Assembly: GCA_005792355.1 (NCBI GenBank)
Contig: SXSC01000121.1
Span: 1 to 40,880, forward strand
Direction of reading: 5' to 3'
DNA: 40,880 nt
From: Opitutaceae bacterium
GTDB taxonomy: Bacteria > Verrucomicrobiota > Verrucomicrobiia > Opitutales > Opitutaceae
Both the position numbers and the translations under genes were made by a program. Positions 25,201 to 32,257 of this stretch are shown one piece after another. The notes beneath the pieces were generated by a model that was not told the DNA's origin, did no database searches, and saw nothing but the letters and a program-made list of their open reading frames with translations. How positions within the stretch are numbered: the first letter of the stretch is position 1; each line of letters opens with the position of its first letter.

Positions 25201-25860
25201 ATAATATTTGTCGTCGAGTTTCGTGCGCTGTCCGCCCTCGTGTGGCACGGCGCCCGTGGCCTTGAGCAGCATGAGCGAATCGTCCGGCGACGCGAAGTTG
25301 ATCCGGCGGCCGGCGTGGTCGTCGACGAGCGAGCGCACGTCGAAGATCGGATCGTAACCGCGCAGCGAGAGCTTGAAGCCGACCTTGCCATCCTTCGCCC
25401 CATGACACGCGCCGGCGCTGCACCCAAGCTGCGCGATCACCGGGTTCACGTCGCGGATGAAATCGACCTTCTGGTTCAAATCGAAGTCCACGACCTCGAG
25501 CGCGACGGTCGCCACCTGGCCGGCGAGTTTTACGGTCAACCGGGTCTTGCCGCCGGCGAGCGGGCTCACCTGCCCGGTCGCGGTGACGGCGCCGATCGGG
25601 CCGGCGGTTTCGTAGGTGGCGAGCCGGGTCACATCCATCGTTTCACCCCCCGCGAATTTCGCGGTCACGAGCAATTGCACCGCGTCGAAACAACCGTGGA
25701 GTTTTACAGCGGCCGGCGCGACCTCGAGCGCCACGATTCTCACCCCGGGTGGCAAAGTCTCCTTCGCCACCGGTGTCGCGGCTGCCTTCATGGCTGTGGC
25801 AGCCGCGAACGAGGGGGGCGCCGAGAGTGCGGCGCAGAGCAAAAGGCATGGGAGCTTCAT
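22219..25860 (-). CDS. DUF1549/DUF1553 multidomain protein with heme-type motifs
   Basis: A 1213-residue exported protein with a signal peptide in 1-20 (MKLPCLLLCAALSAPPSFAA). Order: an Ig-like BIG2 domain (about 42-123), a cytochrome-like stretch with CSAGACH at 147-153 (a C-x4-C-H motif), a second BIG2 domain (about 240-323), DUF1549 (about 340-545) with a canonical CNKCH at 497-501 followed by DHPFERW, then DUF1553 from about 585. An unusual insert of about 365 residues (820-1190) separates the DUF1553 body from its terminal motif AQDLAWAIINNPAFLFNR. The insert has an Ala/Glu-rich coiled coil, a jelly-roll-like domain containing LEVLPDESLPSSGPGRSAGNFVLTE-type sequence, and a Lys/Pro-rich tail. 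It sits between the cytochrome-WD40 and DUF1501 genes on the same strand and probably works with them in the periplasm. Confidence 0.92.
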   Translation of the reverse strand: MKLPCLLLCAALSAPPSFAAATAMKAAATPVAKETLPPGVRIVALEVAPAAVKLHGCFDAVQLLVTAKFAGGETMDVTRLATYETAGPIGAVTATGQVSPLAGGKTRLTVKLAGQVATVALEVVDFDLNQKVDFIRDVNPVIAQLGCSAGACHGAKDGKVGFKLSLRGYDPIFDVRSLVDDHAGRRINFASPDDSLMLLKATGAVPHEGGQRTKLDDKYYRILRAWIADGAKLDVTAPRVARIEVTPQNPVLQAIGSKQQMRIIATYADGRQRDVTAEGFIESGNQDVAVTERGGLVSTLRRGEAPILARYEGNYAATTVTVMGDRSGFVWSEPEKWNKIDEFTAAKWQRLKILPSGLCSDEDFLRRVTLDLTGLPPTAAEVREFLADTRATRVKRDAVIDRLIGAPDYVDHWSNKWADLLQVNRKFLGEDGAKLFREWIRQEIDANTPYDQFAKKILTATGSNRENPAASYYKVLRTPAETMENTTHLFLATRFNCNKCHDHPFERWTQDQYYQLSAYFAQVDLKKDPAGGNKTIGGTAVEGAKPLYEIAYDKTEGDVKHDRTGQITPPEFPYLTKFAPPPEKSTRREQLAEWMTSPDNRYFALSYVNRMWGYLLGVGLIDPLDDIRAGNPPSNPELLHWLTQEFVQSGFDVRRLQRLITRSRTYQLTLATHQWNADDRTNYSHAMARRLPAEVLFDAVLRVTGSIPNFPGVKAGMRAAQLPDSAIDVPSGFLASLGRPVRESACECERSGDLGLGSVMALLSGPAVSGAINDPQNELAKLAAGPTDDRTVIDEIFLRTLNRHATEKETVATLAAWNTIEGENTKLAAELAQREEWWAPVYGRKQREREQAVVTAAAAVAARTVEMAPQIAAAELKRDEKIAAEAKAFAAYEEILPAKLVEWEATLDAARLGTAWVPLDVQKATANNLIKLNKLDDGSYLASGPSANFVDYNIAAETKLAGITGILLEVLPDESLPSSGPGRSAGNFVLTEISLRWTDKEAKAPSVEAPFKEARADFSQNNFDVKTAINGKAEGGRDGWGVGGRVGEPHYARFALREPIGGAEGSTLNILLQQQFRENFSIGRFRLWATASSAPLELGLPETVQAGLKTPAAERTAAHKDAIAAYHRETDAGLLKRRQAVAKAKLPVPEDPKLKELKAALVAAELPVAIDPKLAQLRADAAMSGKQFAEKRLTGAQDLAWAIINNPAFLFNR

Positions 25861-25903
25861 TCGGGAAAAGGGTAATTCAACGGCACGGAAACGGTGGCAT
25901 GAT

Positions 25904-25978
25904 GGTAGGGCCCGACCTCCGGGCGGGCCGGGAAAGTGCGCGGACCCCAGACAGCCCGCCCGGAGGTCGGGCCCTACC
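25904..25978. repeat. 25-bp perfect palindrome
   Basis: GGTAGGGCCCGACCTCCGGG (first 20 nt of the 25-nt arm at 25904-25928) is exactly inverted at 25954-25978, spacer 25 nt. It lies between the cytochrome-WD40 and DUF1549/1553 genes. One arm recurs at 685-706. Confidence 0.85.
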
Positions 25979-26027
25979 CGCCTTCGCTGAGTTTCGGCAC
26001 GCGAGGCATCGGAGCATCTGGTCATGT

Positions 26028-27620
26028 TCATTCGCGTCGGGTGGCGGGGACGGCTTCGGCGCGCGAGACCTGCGTGCCGCTCACCGGCACGGGCACAAAC
26101 TCCTTCACCACGGTGCCATCGGTGGTGCGGATGAGCCGCACCCGGCCGTCTTCACCGGCCGCGGCGATGGTCTGGCCATCCGGGTGGAACGCGAGGGCGT
26201 ACATGCCCCCGGTGAGTTTCGTTTCGGCGAGGAGTTTGACCTCGGCGGTGGTGAAGCGCTCGACCTCGGCCTTTTCCTCCTTCGAGTAGGCGCTGGCGAT
26301 CTTGTCGGCGTAGGCTTTGAGGAGCAGTTCCGGAATCTTGGCGTCGAACTCGCCCGTGTAGATGTTCACCGCGCCGCGGCCGTTGAAACTGCTGGCCGCG
26401 GCGATGAGCCTGCCATCGTGGCTGTAATCCACGGCGAAGATGCGACCCTCCATCGGTGGAAACTTCCGCAGGAGATTCGCGTTGTCGCCAATGCGGCGCT
26501 TGGTCTGTCGAAACACCTGATAGACCTGCGGCACACCATCCGCGCCGCCGATCAACACCTCGTCGCGACCAGGGCGACGCGCCACGGCATGCAGCCCGCC
26601 GCGCAGGGCACCGGGCGTGATGGAGCTGACGTTGTCGACGAAGCGCTGCGTCTCGACCTCGGTGAGCTTGGTGCTCATGTCGCGGCCGACGGAGATGAGG
26701 TGCTTGCCGTCCTGGCTGAACACGGTGTCGAGCACCCAGTCGTTGTGCGATCCCTGTTGCAGCACAAACTCGCCGGTCGCGGCGTCGATCGCGCGCACAT
26801 TGTTGTCGGGGCAACCGAACGCGACCAGCTTGCCATCGGGCGACCAGCTCACCCCGTAGACCGTGTCGTAGCCGACGGGCACCGAGATCTGCAACGCGCG
26901 CCGCGCGACGCTCCAAATCTGAATCTCGCCCATGCGGGCGGGCAGGCCGCCGGCCACCGCGAGCAAGGTTCCGTCGGGCGAGAAGCGCACCGACTCGATG
27001 CGCTCCGACAATCCAATCAGCCGCGCCACGATGCCGGTGCCGTCCGCCCGATGGAGGATCACCTCGTGAAATCCGGCGACCGCGAGGAGGGTTCCGTCGG
27101 GTGAATAGTCGAGCGACGTGACGGCCGGCGGACGCAGGTAAACGGGCGGATGGGTTTCATCGATGCGCTGGACGGCGTTTTTCGGCGTATCGTCGAGCGC
27201 ACCCTGCGCGATCCATTTCGCGATCAATGCCACCTCATCAACGGCGAGGGGCGTCTTGTCCTTGGGCATGTCGGCCTCGCCGTCCTTGATCGTAATTGCC
27301 GCGACCATGGCGCTGACGTCGGGCTGCCCGGGAATAATGGCCTTCTCGCCGCTGTCGCCGCCACCGATCAGCCGGTGGAACTCCGTCATCACATAGCCGC
27401 CCTTGTTCTTGGCGGGTTGGTGGCAACCATGGCAATTGGCCTGGAAGATGGGGCGCACCTGTTTCCAATAGCTGATGGGAGCGTTGGGATCGACGACCTC
27501 CTGCTTGGGCGGCGCCGCCGCGATGGCGACGGCGGGCAATCCGGCCAACAGGAGCGCGAACAGGCCGACGCGAGCACGCCGGGCCAGCAGGCAAAACGTC
27601 CGAGGAAAATTCCAAGTCAT
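26028..27620 (-). CDS. Cytochrome-c-domain WD40 beta-propeller protein
   Basis: A 530-residue exported protein; start MTWNFPRTFCLLARRARVGL, signal peptide to about VAIAAA. Residues 50-150 form a planctomycete-type cytochrome c domain with CHGCH at 63-67 (IFQANCHGCHQPAKNKGG), expected to bind one c-type heme. The remainder is a WD40-like propeller with repeated (Y/F)SPDGTLLAVAG blades (for example LDYSPDGTLLAVAGF, VRFSPDGTLLAVAGG, VSWSPDGKLVAFGC, VDYSHDGRLIAAAS, LAFHPDGQTIAAAG). It is the first gene of the trio with DUF1549/1553 and DUF1501. The combination suggests periplasmic electron transfer coupled to an unknown reaction. The Met axial ligand cannot be identified with certainty. Confidence 0.92.
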   Translation of the reverse strand: MTWNFPRTFCLLARRARVGLFALLLAGLPAVAIAAAPPKQEVVDPNAPISYWKQVRPIFQANCHGCHQPAKNKGGYVMTEFHRLIGGGDSGEKAIIPGQPDVSAMVAAITIKDGEADMPKDKTPLAVDEVALIAKWIAQGALDDTPKNAVQRIDETHPPVYLRPPAVTSLDYSPDGTLLAVAGFHEVILHRADGTGIVARLIGLSERIESVRFSPDGTLLAVAGGLPARMGEIQIWSVARRALQISVPVGYDTVYGVSWSPDGKLVAFGCPDNNVRAIDAATGEFVLQQGSHNDWVLDTVFSQDGKHLISVGRDMSTKLTEVETQRFVDNVSSITPGALRGGLHAVARRPGRDEVLIGGADGVPQVYQVFRQTKRRIGDNANLLRKFPPMEGRIFAVDYSHDGRLIAAASSFNGRGAVNIYTGEFDAKIPELLLKAYADKIASAYSKEEKAEVERFTTAEVKLLAETKLTGGMYALAFHPDGQTIAAAGEDGRVRLIRTTDGTVVKEFVPVPVSGTQVSRAEAVPATRRE

Positions 27621-27805
27621 CGACAATTCAAATCTGGGGTGGAGGATCCCGCAGAGCGGGGTGGGAAGCCGCCAATCAAACGATATGATGGGCCCGGCAC
27701 AAGACGGGATCACAAAAGAACACGATCTACAGGCCGGGTCCCTGGGCGCTGTCGCCTCCGTGCTTTCTCTGCGTCTTTGTGCGCACAGGAAATCTCCCGA
27801 CGAGG

Positions 27806-27883
27806 CCTCCCGCAGATTCAGAAAGACCGCAGATGGTCTGATTTCCGACTCAGCATCTGTGGCCTTTCTAAATCTGTGGGAGG
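27806..27883. repeat. 78-bp dispersed palindrome, copy 2
   Basis: Starts CCTCCCGCAGATTCAGAAAG and ends in ATCTGTGGGAGG. It shares its centre (GTCTGATTTCCGACTCAG) with copy 3 except for one base. It lies between the promoters of the cytochrome-WD40 gene and the 3' end of the propeller gene at 28088. Confidence 0.87.
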
Positions 27884-27941
27884 TCCTTCAGCTCGGTCCC
27901 GTTCGCGACGATCTTCGTGATGCGCGAATCGTTCGCGTTCC

Positions 27942-27998
27942 TCGTTCTCGTAATCGTTCTCTCAATCGGGCGAAAACGAGGAACGATTGCGAGAACGA
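27942..27998. repeat. Imperfect hairpin of CGTTCTCG repeats
   Basis: TCGTTCTCGTAATCGTTC at 27942-27959 is inverted with one mismatch at 27981-27998 (GAACGATTGCGAGAACGA). It belongs to the same intergenic repeat patch as the 78-bp palindrome. Confidence 0.6.
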
Positions 27999-28087
27999 TG
28001 GGTTTCGCAGCTCGCTTTGGTTGCGGCCCTGAGCCGCAGTGCGATATACCCGGGCCAGGTGCCTCAAAAGCACGCCAATCTCCCCCA

Positions 28088-29335
28088 TCACTGCCCGACG
28101 CACCAGAGGTACTCCTGGCGAGTGTCCCCTTTTTTCGAACTGCGCAGGTAGATCCGATTCCCGCAGATCGACGGAGACGCAAAGGCCTCGTCGCCCAGCT
28201 GGTTTTGCGCGATCAGCTTGAAATGCTCCGGCGTCGCTTCAAAGACCGACGTCACGCCGCGCAAACTCGTGGCGTAGATCAACGAGCCCACCATCACCGG
28301 CGACGCGTAGAAATCCTTGTCCACCTTTTCCCGCCAGCGCTCCTCGCCGGTGTCGGATTTGAAACACACGGCCTGCCCCGCATCGAGCACGGCATACACA
28401 TGACCCTCGCGCACGAGCATCGACGGCACATACACCCGGTTGCCGTTCTGCCAGGCGACCTGGCGCGAGCCATCGGCCTCGATCGCGACGAGATGGTTTT
28501 TCGGATACCCTCCACCCACAAACACCCGGCGTCCATCCGTCACCGCCGTCACCACGGTCTCCTCCGTCGAGCCGTCCATCTCCCACAGTTTCTTTCCGGT
28601 CAAAGGCTCGAAGCTGGTGACGAGATTGCAGCCCGCCAGCACCGCCTGCGTTCGCCCGGCCACCTGCAGCACGGCCAGCGACGCGTAGTTGGCGATCTTC
28701 GGGCGGTCATGCTGCCACACGATCTTCCCCGTGCGTTTGTCCAGCCCAGCCACTTTGCCGCCCCCCTTGTGATCGGCGGTCACCAGCACCACCGACTCAT
28801 GCACCACCGGCGAGGAACCGAATCCCTGGTGCATCACAAAATCCGCCACGCGCTGCTGCCAGAGGATCTTCCCCGCGGGATCGAGGGCGGTCGTGTGCAC
28901 GGACTGGTGGTTGTGAAAGTTGATGTAAAGCCGCTCGCCATCCCAGGCCACCGAAGACGAGGCGGCCGAGTTGTTGCGGTGCCCCTTTGACTCGAGGTGG
29001 CCGCGGTGCACCACGGTTTCCCAGACGGGTTTTCCGGTGGCGCGATCGAGGCAGAGCACGAGCTGCTCCTGCGCCGTGGGCTCGGCCGTGGCGAGGTAAA
29101 CGCGATTGCCAACGACGGTGGGCGAACTGTGCCCGCGCCCGCGAATCGGCGTGCGCCAGACGACATTCTCCGTCTCGCTCCACTTTACTGGTACGTTTTG
29201 CCCGGCGGCGGCGTGTCCGTCCCCCGTGGGCCCGCGCCACGCCGGCCAGTCGTTGCCGGCGGCCGCCGCGGCCGATAGCGGGGTCAACAATGCGGCGAGA
29301 AGAAGTGCAAAACCCAGGGTGCGGGAGAGATTCAT
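28088..29335 (-). CDS. Secreted PQQ-like beta-propeller protein
   Basis: A 415-residue exported protein, MNLSRTLGFALLLAALLTPLSAAAAAGNDWPAWRGPTGDG: signal peptide to about residue 26, then the WPxWRGP signature of the family. Blade motifs: ATGKPVWETV, PAGKILWQQR, RTGKIVWQHD, LTGKKLWEMD, DTGEERWREK. The sequence closes with FASPSICGNRIYLRS... LWCVGQ. It is the third such protein in the window and the most typical in length. Likely periplasmic. No gene of the preceding trio is close enough to claim an operon (468 bp to the start of the cytochrome gene across a repeat patch). Confidence 0.9.
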   Translation of the reverse strand: MNLSRTLGFALLLAALLTPLSAAAAAGNDWPAWRGPTGDGHAAAGQNVPVKWSETENVVWRTPIRGRGHSSPTVVGNRVYLATAEPTAQEQLVLCLDRATGKPVWETVVHRGHLESKGHRNNSAASSSVAWDGERLYINFHNHQSVHTTALDPAGKILWQQRVADFVMHQGFGSSPVVHESVVLVTADHKGGGKVAGLDKRTGKIVWQHDRPKIANYASLAVLQVAGRTQAVLAGCNLVTSFEPLTGKKLWEMDGSTEETVVTAVTDGRRVFVGGGYPKNHLVAIEADGSRQVAWQNGNRVYVPSMLVREGHVYAVLDAGQAVCFKSDTGEERWREKVDKDFYASPVMVGSLIYATSLRGVTSVFEATPEHFKLIAQNQLGDEAFASPSICGNRIYLRSSKKGDTRQEYLWCVGQ

Positions 29336-29500
29336 GGGGAGGGGTGGCGGCGGCGAACGTTTGTCAATCCGCGGCGCCGGGCAAGCACATCGCGTGGCGA
29401 CGCATCACCGGTCCGGCGGGCACAATAGAGTGCACCACGTCATCCGTAGAACCGTCGAAGCCCGTCAGATGGTAGGCCGGGCGGACCAACTCCGTCTGCC

Positions 29501-31012
29501 TCACCGTGTGGGAGCGCCCTCCGCGCGCACGCGTTTGGCTGACGCAGATCGCTGCAGCAGACTGAAGATTACTTCCCGTGGCAGACCTGCGGTCGCGATG
29601 ATGCGCGGAATGGTAGCGGCAACGGTCATGTCGTCTGAAAGAAGATCCACCGTTTCGATTCGAGGGAGTCTGAGGCCAAATTGCCGCGAGCTGTACTGCG
29701 ACCATGCGAGCGCCTCGGTGCGCGCGTCATTAATCAACGCGGCAACCCACATTTCCCCTCCTAACAGCACCCGCCGGTTTCCCGCGTCCTGCAGCAACCG
29801 CTCCAGCCGGTCGTACGAACGGCGATCCGGATGCTCGATCAGCCAGGCCGCCAGCCGATCCAGGTTCGATGAGGTCAGGGGAAGCTTGAGCAATTCGTCA
29901 TAGTCGATCCGCACAAGGGCCGCGTCACCCGATGCCTGATCAATCAGCATTTGACAAAAAACACGGTCGAATGCCGTCAAATCCGGCGCGGCGCGGCGAA
30001 GAAATGTCGTGGCGCGGCGGGATTCATTCAACCGCAGCAATTGCCCGACATACTCGAGAATCAATACGGGGTTTACGACACCGGAGCCCGACTCCCACAA
30101 ATCGTTGACCGCGCCGCGAGACGGACCGCGTTGCAGTGAGGCTTCAGTCAAAATCAAGGTCCGGGTGGCTCGGGGCAAACCACCGATGAGATCGGTATTC
30201 CGTTGGACAAAATCGGGGGCGTTTTGTCCGAGGCGCAGGGAAAAAAGCAGCGTTTTCAACCATGCCGGGGACTCGGCGGAAGGGATTGCGGCCATGCGCA
30301 GACAGAGCTCGGCGAGCTCCGGATAGCGCTGACGAATGAGCAGGGCATCGTGCCAGGCGAGCGCGGTCTGCTGTCGGCGATCCGGGAATTGGTCCCAGAG
30401 CCGCCGGAAGACAGCGTCACTGTTCGCATAGTTTTGCTGGTACTGTTTCAGATGGCCCAAGAACAGCGCCGCCTCATAGTTATTCGGCTCCAACGTCAAC
30501 GCGCTGCGCAAAGATAACTCGGTGCCAACGAGGTCCGTCTCCTGCAGCAACTTGGCCACCCGGACGGAGAAAAATCGCGCGCGCGCCTTCGGAATCTCCT
30601 CCCAGCGCCCCGGCCAGCCGACATCGATCCATCGAATTTCGTCCACCCCGGTCCCGCGGAACGCCATCCACACTGCTCCGGTCACCGCCACGTGGAGCGC
30701 CAGCACGCCTCCCGCAAAAATCATGGCCGCCCGGAACCAAAACGGCCGAACCTGCGCCGCGTCGGCCGAACAATGCCAGCCATGCTCGCCCGGAATCAGC
30801 AAGGGACATACCCACCGGAAACGCCGCGGCTTGTTCCAATCCAAACAGGCATCACAGCCCGTCTCACCTGCCTTGCCCGAATCGCTGGGGTGCTGGCACG
30901 GACAGCGTCCGCGCGCACCCCTCATCTGGTACCTCGACTTGCGCCAATTCCATGTGATCAGCGCGATTGGCAATCGCGCCAAATCGGCGAGGAAATAGAG
31001 CGGACGGTTCAT
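29501..31012 (-). CDS. Cys-rich, single-TM protein with TPR-like C-terminal region
   Basis: A 503-residue protein. The first 90 residues hold six cysteines (37, 39, 53, 56, 69, 81: GRCPCQHP, GCDACLDW, RWVCPLLIP, WHCSADAA) that look like a metal- or disulfide-stabilised module. A TM helix follows at about 94-117 (AAMIFAGGVLALHVAVTGAVW). The rest is alpha-helical with TPR-like segments (LRSALTLEPNNYEAALFLGHLKQYQQNYANSDAVFRRLWDQFP). There is no signal peptide, so the Cys-rich part is probably cytoplasmic and the TPR part outside. It is the last gene of a three-gene minus-strand set with CAP and PEP-CTERM-like proteins, and could serve their export or sorting. I do not recognise a named family. 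Confidence 0.75.
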   Translation of the reverse strand: MNRPLYFLADLARLPIALITWNWRKSRYQMRGARGRCPCQHPSDSGKAGETGCDACLDWNKPRRFRWVCPLLIPGEHGWHCSADAAQVRPFWFRAAMIFAGGVLALHVAVTGAVWMAFRGTGVDEIRWIDVGWPGRWEEIPKARARFFSVRVAKLLQETDLVGTELSLRSALTLEPNNYEAALFLGHLKQYQQNYANSDAVFRRLWDQFPDRRQQTALAWHDALLIRQRYPELAELCLRMAAIPSAESPAWLKTLLFSLRLGQNAPDFVQRNTDLIGGLPRATRTLILTEASLQRGPSRGAVNDLWESGSGVVNPVLILEYVGQLLRLNESRRATTFLRRAAPDLTAFDRVFCQMLIDQASGDAALVRIDYDELLKLPLTSSNLDRLAAWLIEHPDRRSYDRLERLLQDAGNRRVLLGGEMWVAALINDARTEALAWSQYSSRQFGLRLPRIETVDLLSDDMTVAATIPRIIATAGLPREVIFSLLQRSASAKRVRAEGAPTR

Positions 31013-31104
31013 GCGGTGGGACGCGCAGAAAAACTACCGCGACACGATCAGGTCCCACATTGGGGTGTTGCCGGCTGCAAAACCCACGGCGGAAAAATTT
31101 GTCA

Positions 31105-32187
31105 TCAATTGATCGCGCCCGTGGCCCGCACAGGGGCGACACTCTTTCGCCGCCGATAGTAGCCACCAGCAAGACCAATGAGCAACAAGGCTCCGACCTG
31201 AGCCACGGTCGAGGCCTCCGGGATCGGTTTTTTCAAGCCGGACGCTTCGACATACTCGGTAAATGCCCCCAGTGAAGACCAGGTTCCCGCTCCGGCTACT
31301 GGCAGCCCGGTCAATCCATTGACATCCTGATTGATCGCCTGGACCTGGGTTGACGACCAGCCCACAAACGCCATCTCGCTCGTATATCCCATCGAGAATG
31401 AGGTATTGCCGGTGATCGCCCGTACCGCGTTGTTCAAATCACTGAACTTAACCGCAAACGTGACGTACTGGTTGATATCAGTCCCGTTTGTCGCCGTGCG
31501 ATCATAATTGGTTTCGCCGACGGCCGTCACCGCCTGGTAACTCCAGTTTGTCCCCGAGGTCAGCGTCAACGGGGCCGCCTGAGTGTACACGTTGTTGGTC
31601 GCATTCGCGTCCGCATTTACCGTGGCGGCGAAGGCGCCGGCATCGACGGTCGTCGTATTCGGTCCGTCATTCGCACCGGAACCGCCTCCCTGAAAAAACA
31701 GCACGGTACCCTTGTTGGTCGAGTCGATGGTCACATAAATCTGAATGAGTTTGTACAACGGATCCGTGGGGGCGAGCACCAGGTCCTTAAATGAAATACC
31801 CACGGAGACCGACGATCCCAGGTAAGTTTGGCTGCTGGTATCGGTCATTCGATATCGGAATACGAGACTGTCCGCCCCGCCGATCGTGCCCGCCGCCATC
31901 AGCGTACTCGCGACATTACTGGTCGGGACCGAGGAAAAACCCGTGGCTCCCGCCGCGATCCCCATGAAATCAGCGCGCATCAAGCCCGTTTGATTGTCTT
32001 TCACCGGGTCCAAGAACGGTGTGCCATCCGCCTTCAGCCACGAGTTAAACACTGTCCCATTCGCACCGGCCACGTTGATCACCGGAGGCGTCGTTTGAGC
32101 CAGAGCCATCTGGCCCCAAACCACCGTGAGGAGACCGATTACGGCCTTCCTCCACGCGTGAAATACTTGGAATCCTGCCTTGCTCAT
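31105..32187 (-). CDS. PEP-CTERM-like sorted exported protein
   Basis: A 360-residue protein. The start MSKAGFQVFHAWRKAVIGLL gives a signal peptide ending near MALAQ. The body is Thr/Asn/Ala/Gly-rich and beta-rich with no domain that I recognise. The last 40 residues carry a sorting-signal-like tail: PIPEAST, a hydrophobic helix (VAQVGALLLIGLAGGYY) and RRRKS, the tripartite layout of PEP-CTERM signals that exosortases process. The tail continues for 12 residues after RRRK, longer than usual. No exosortase gene is in the window. It is followed 92 bp later by the Cys-rich TPR gene and preceded 70 bp upstream by the CAP gene, so an operon is likely. Confidence 0.83.
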   Translation of the reverse strand: MSKAGFQVFHAWRKAVIGLLTVVWGQMALAQTTPPVINVAGANGTVFNSWLKADGTPFLDPVKDNQTGLMRADFMGIAAGATGFSSVPTSNVASTLMAAGTIGGADSLVFRYRMTDTSSQTYLGSSVSVGISFKDLVLAPTDPLYKLIQIYVTIDSTNKGTVLFFQGGGSGANDGPNTTTVDAGAFAATVNADANATNNVYTQAAPLTLTSGTNWSYQAVTAVGETNYDRTATNGTDINQYVTFAVKFSDLNNAVRAITGNTSFSMGYTSEMAFVGWSSTQVQAINQDVNGLTGLPVAGAGTWSSLGAFTEYVEASGLKKPIPEASTVAQVGALLLIGLAGGYYRRRKSVAPVRATGAIN

Positions 32188-32257
32188 TTTAGAGGAATGG
32201 TGCTCTCGGAATTGCCGCTCACAACTTTCTTTTTCTCCGCTACGTGTTTGCCGCACT

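Noticed and set aside
23308-25875. 855-codon plus-strand frame opposite the DUF1549/1553 gene
   Set aside because: It is antisense to a protein with clear motifs; composition is Arg/Val/His-rich and without recognisable domains.
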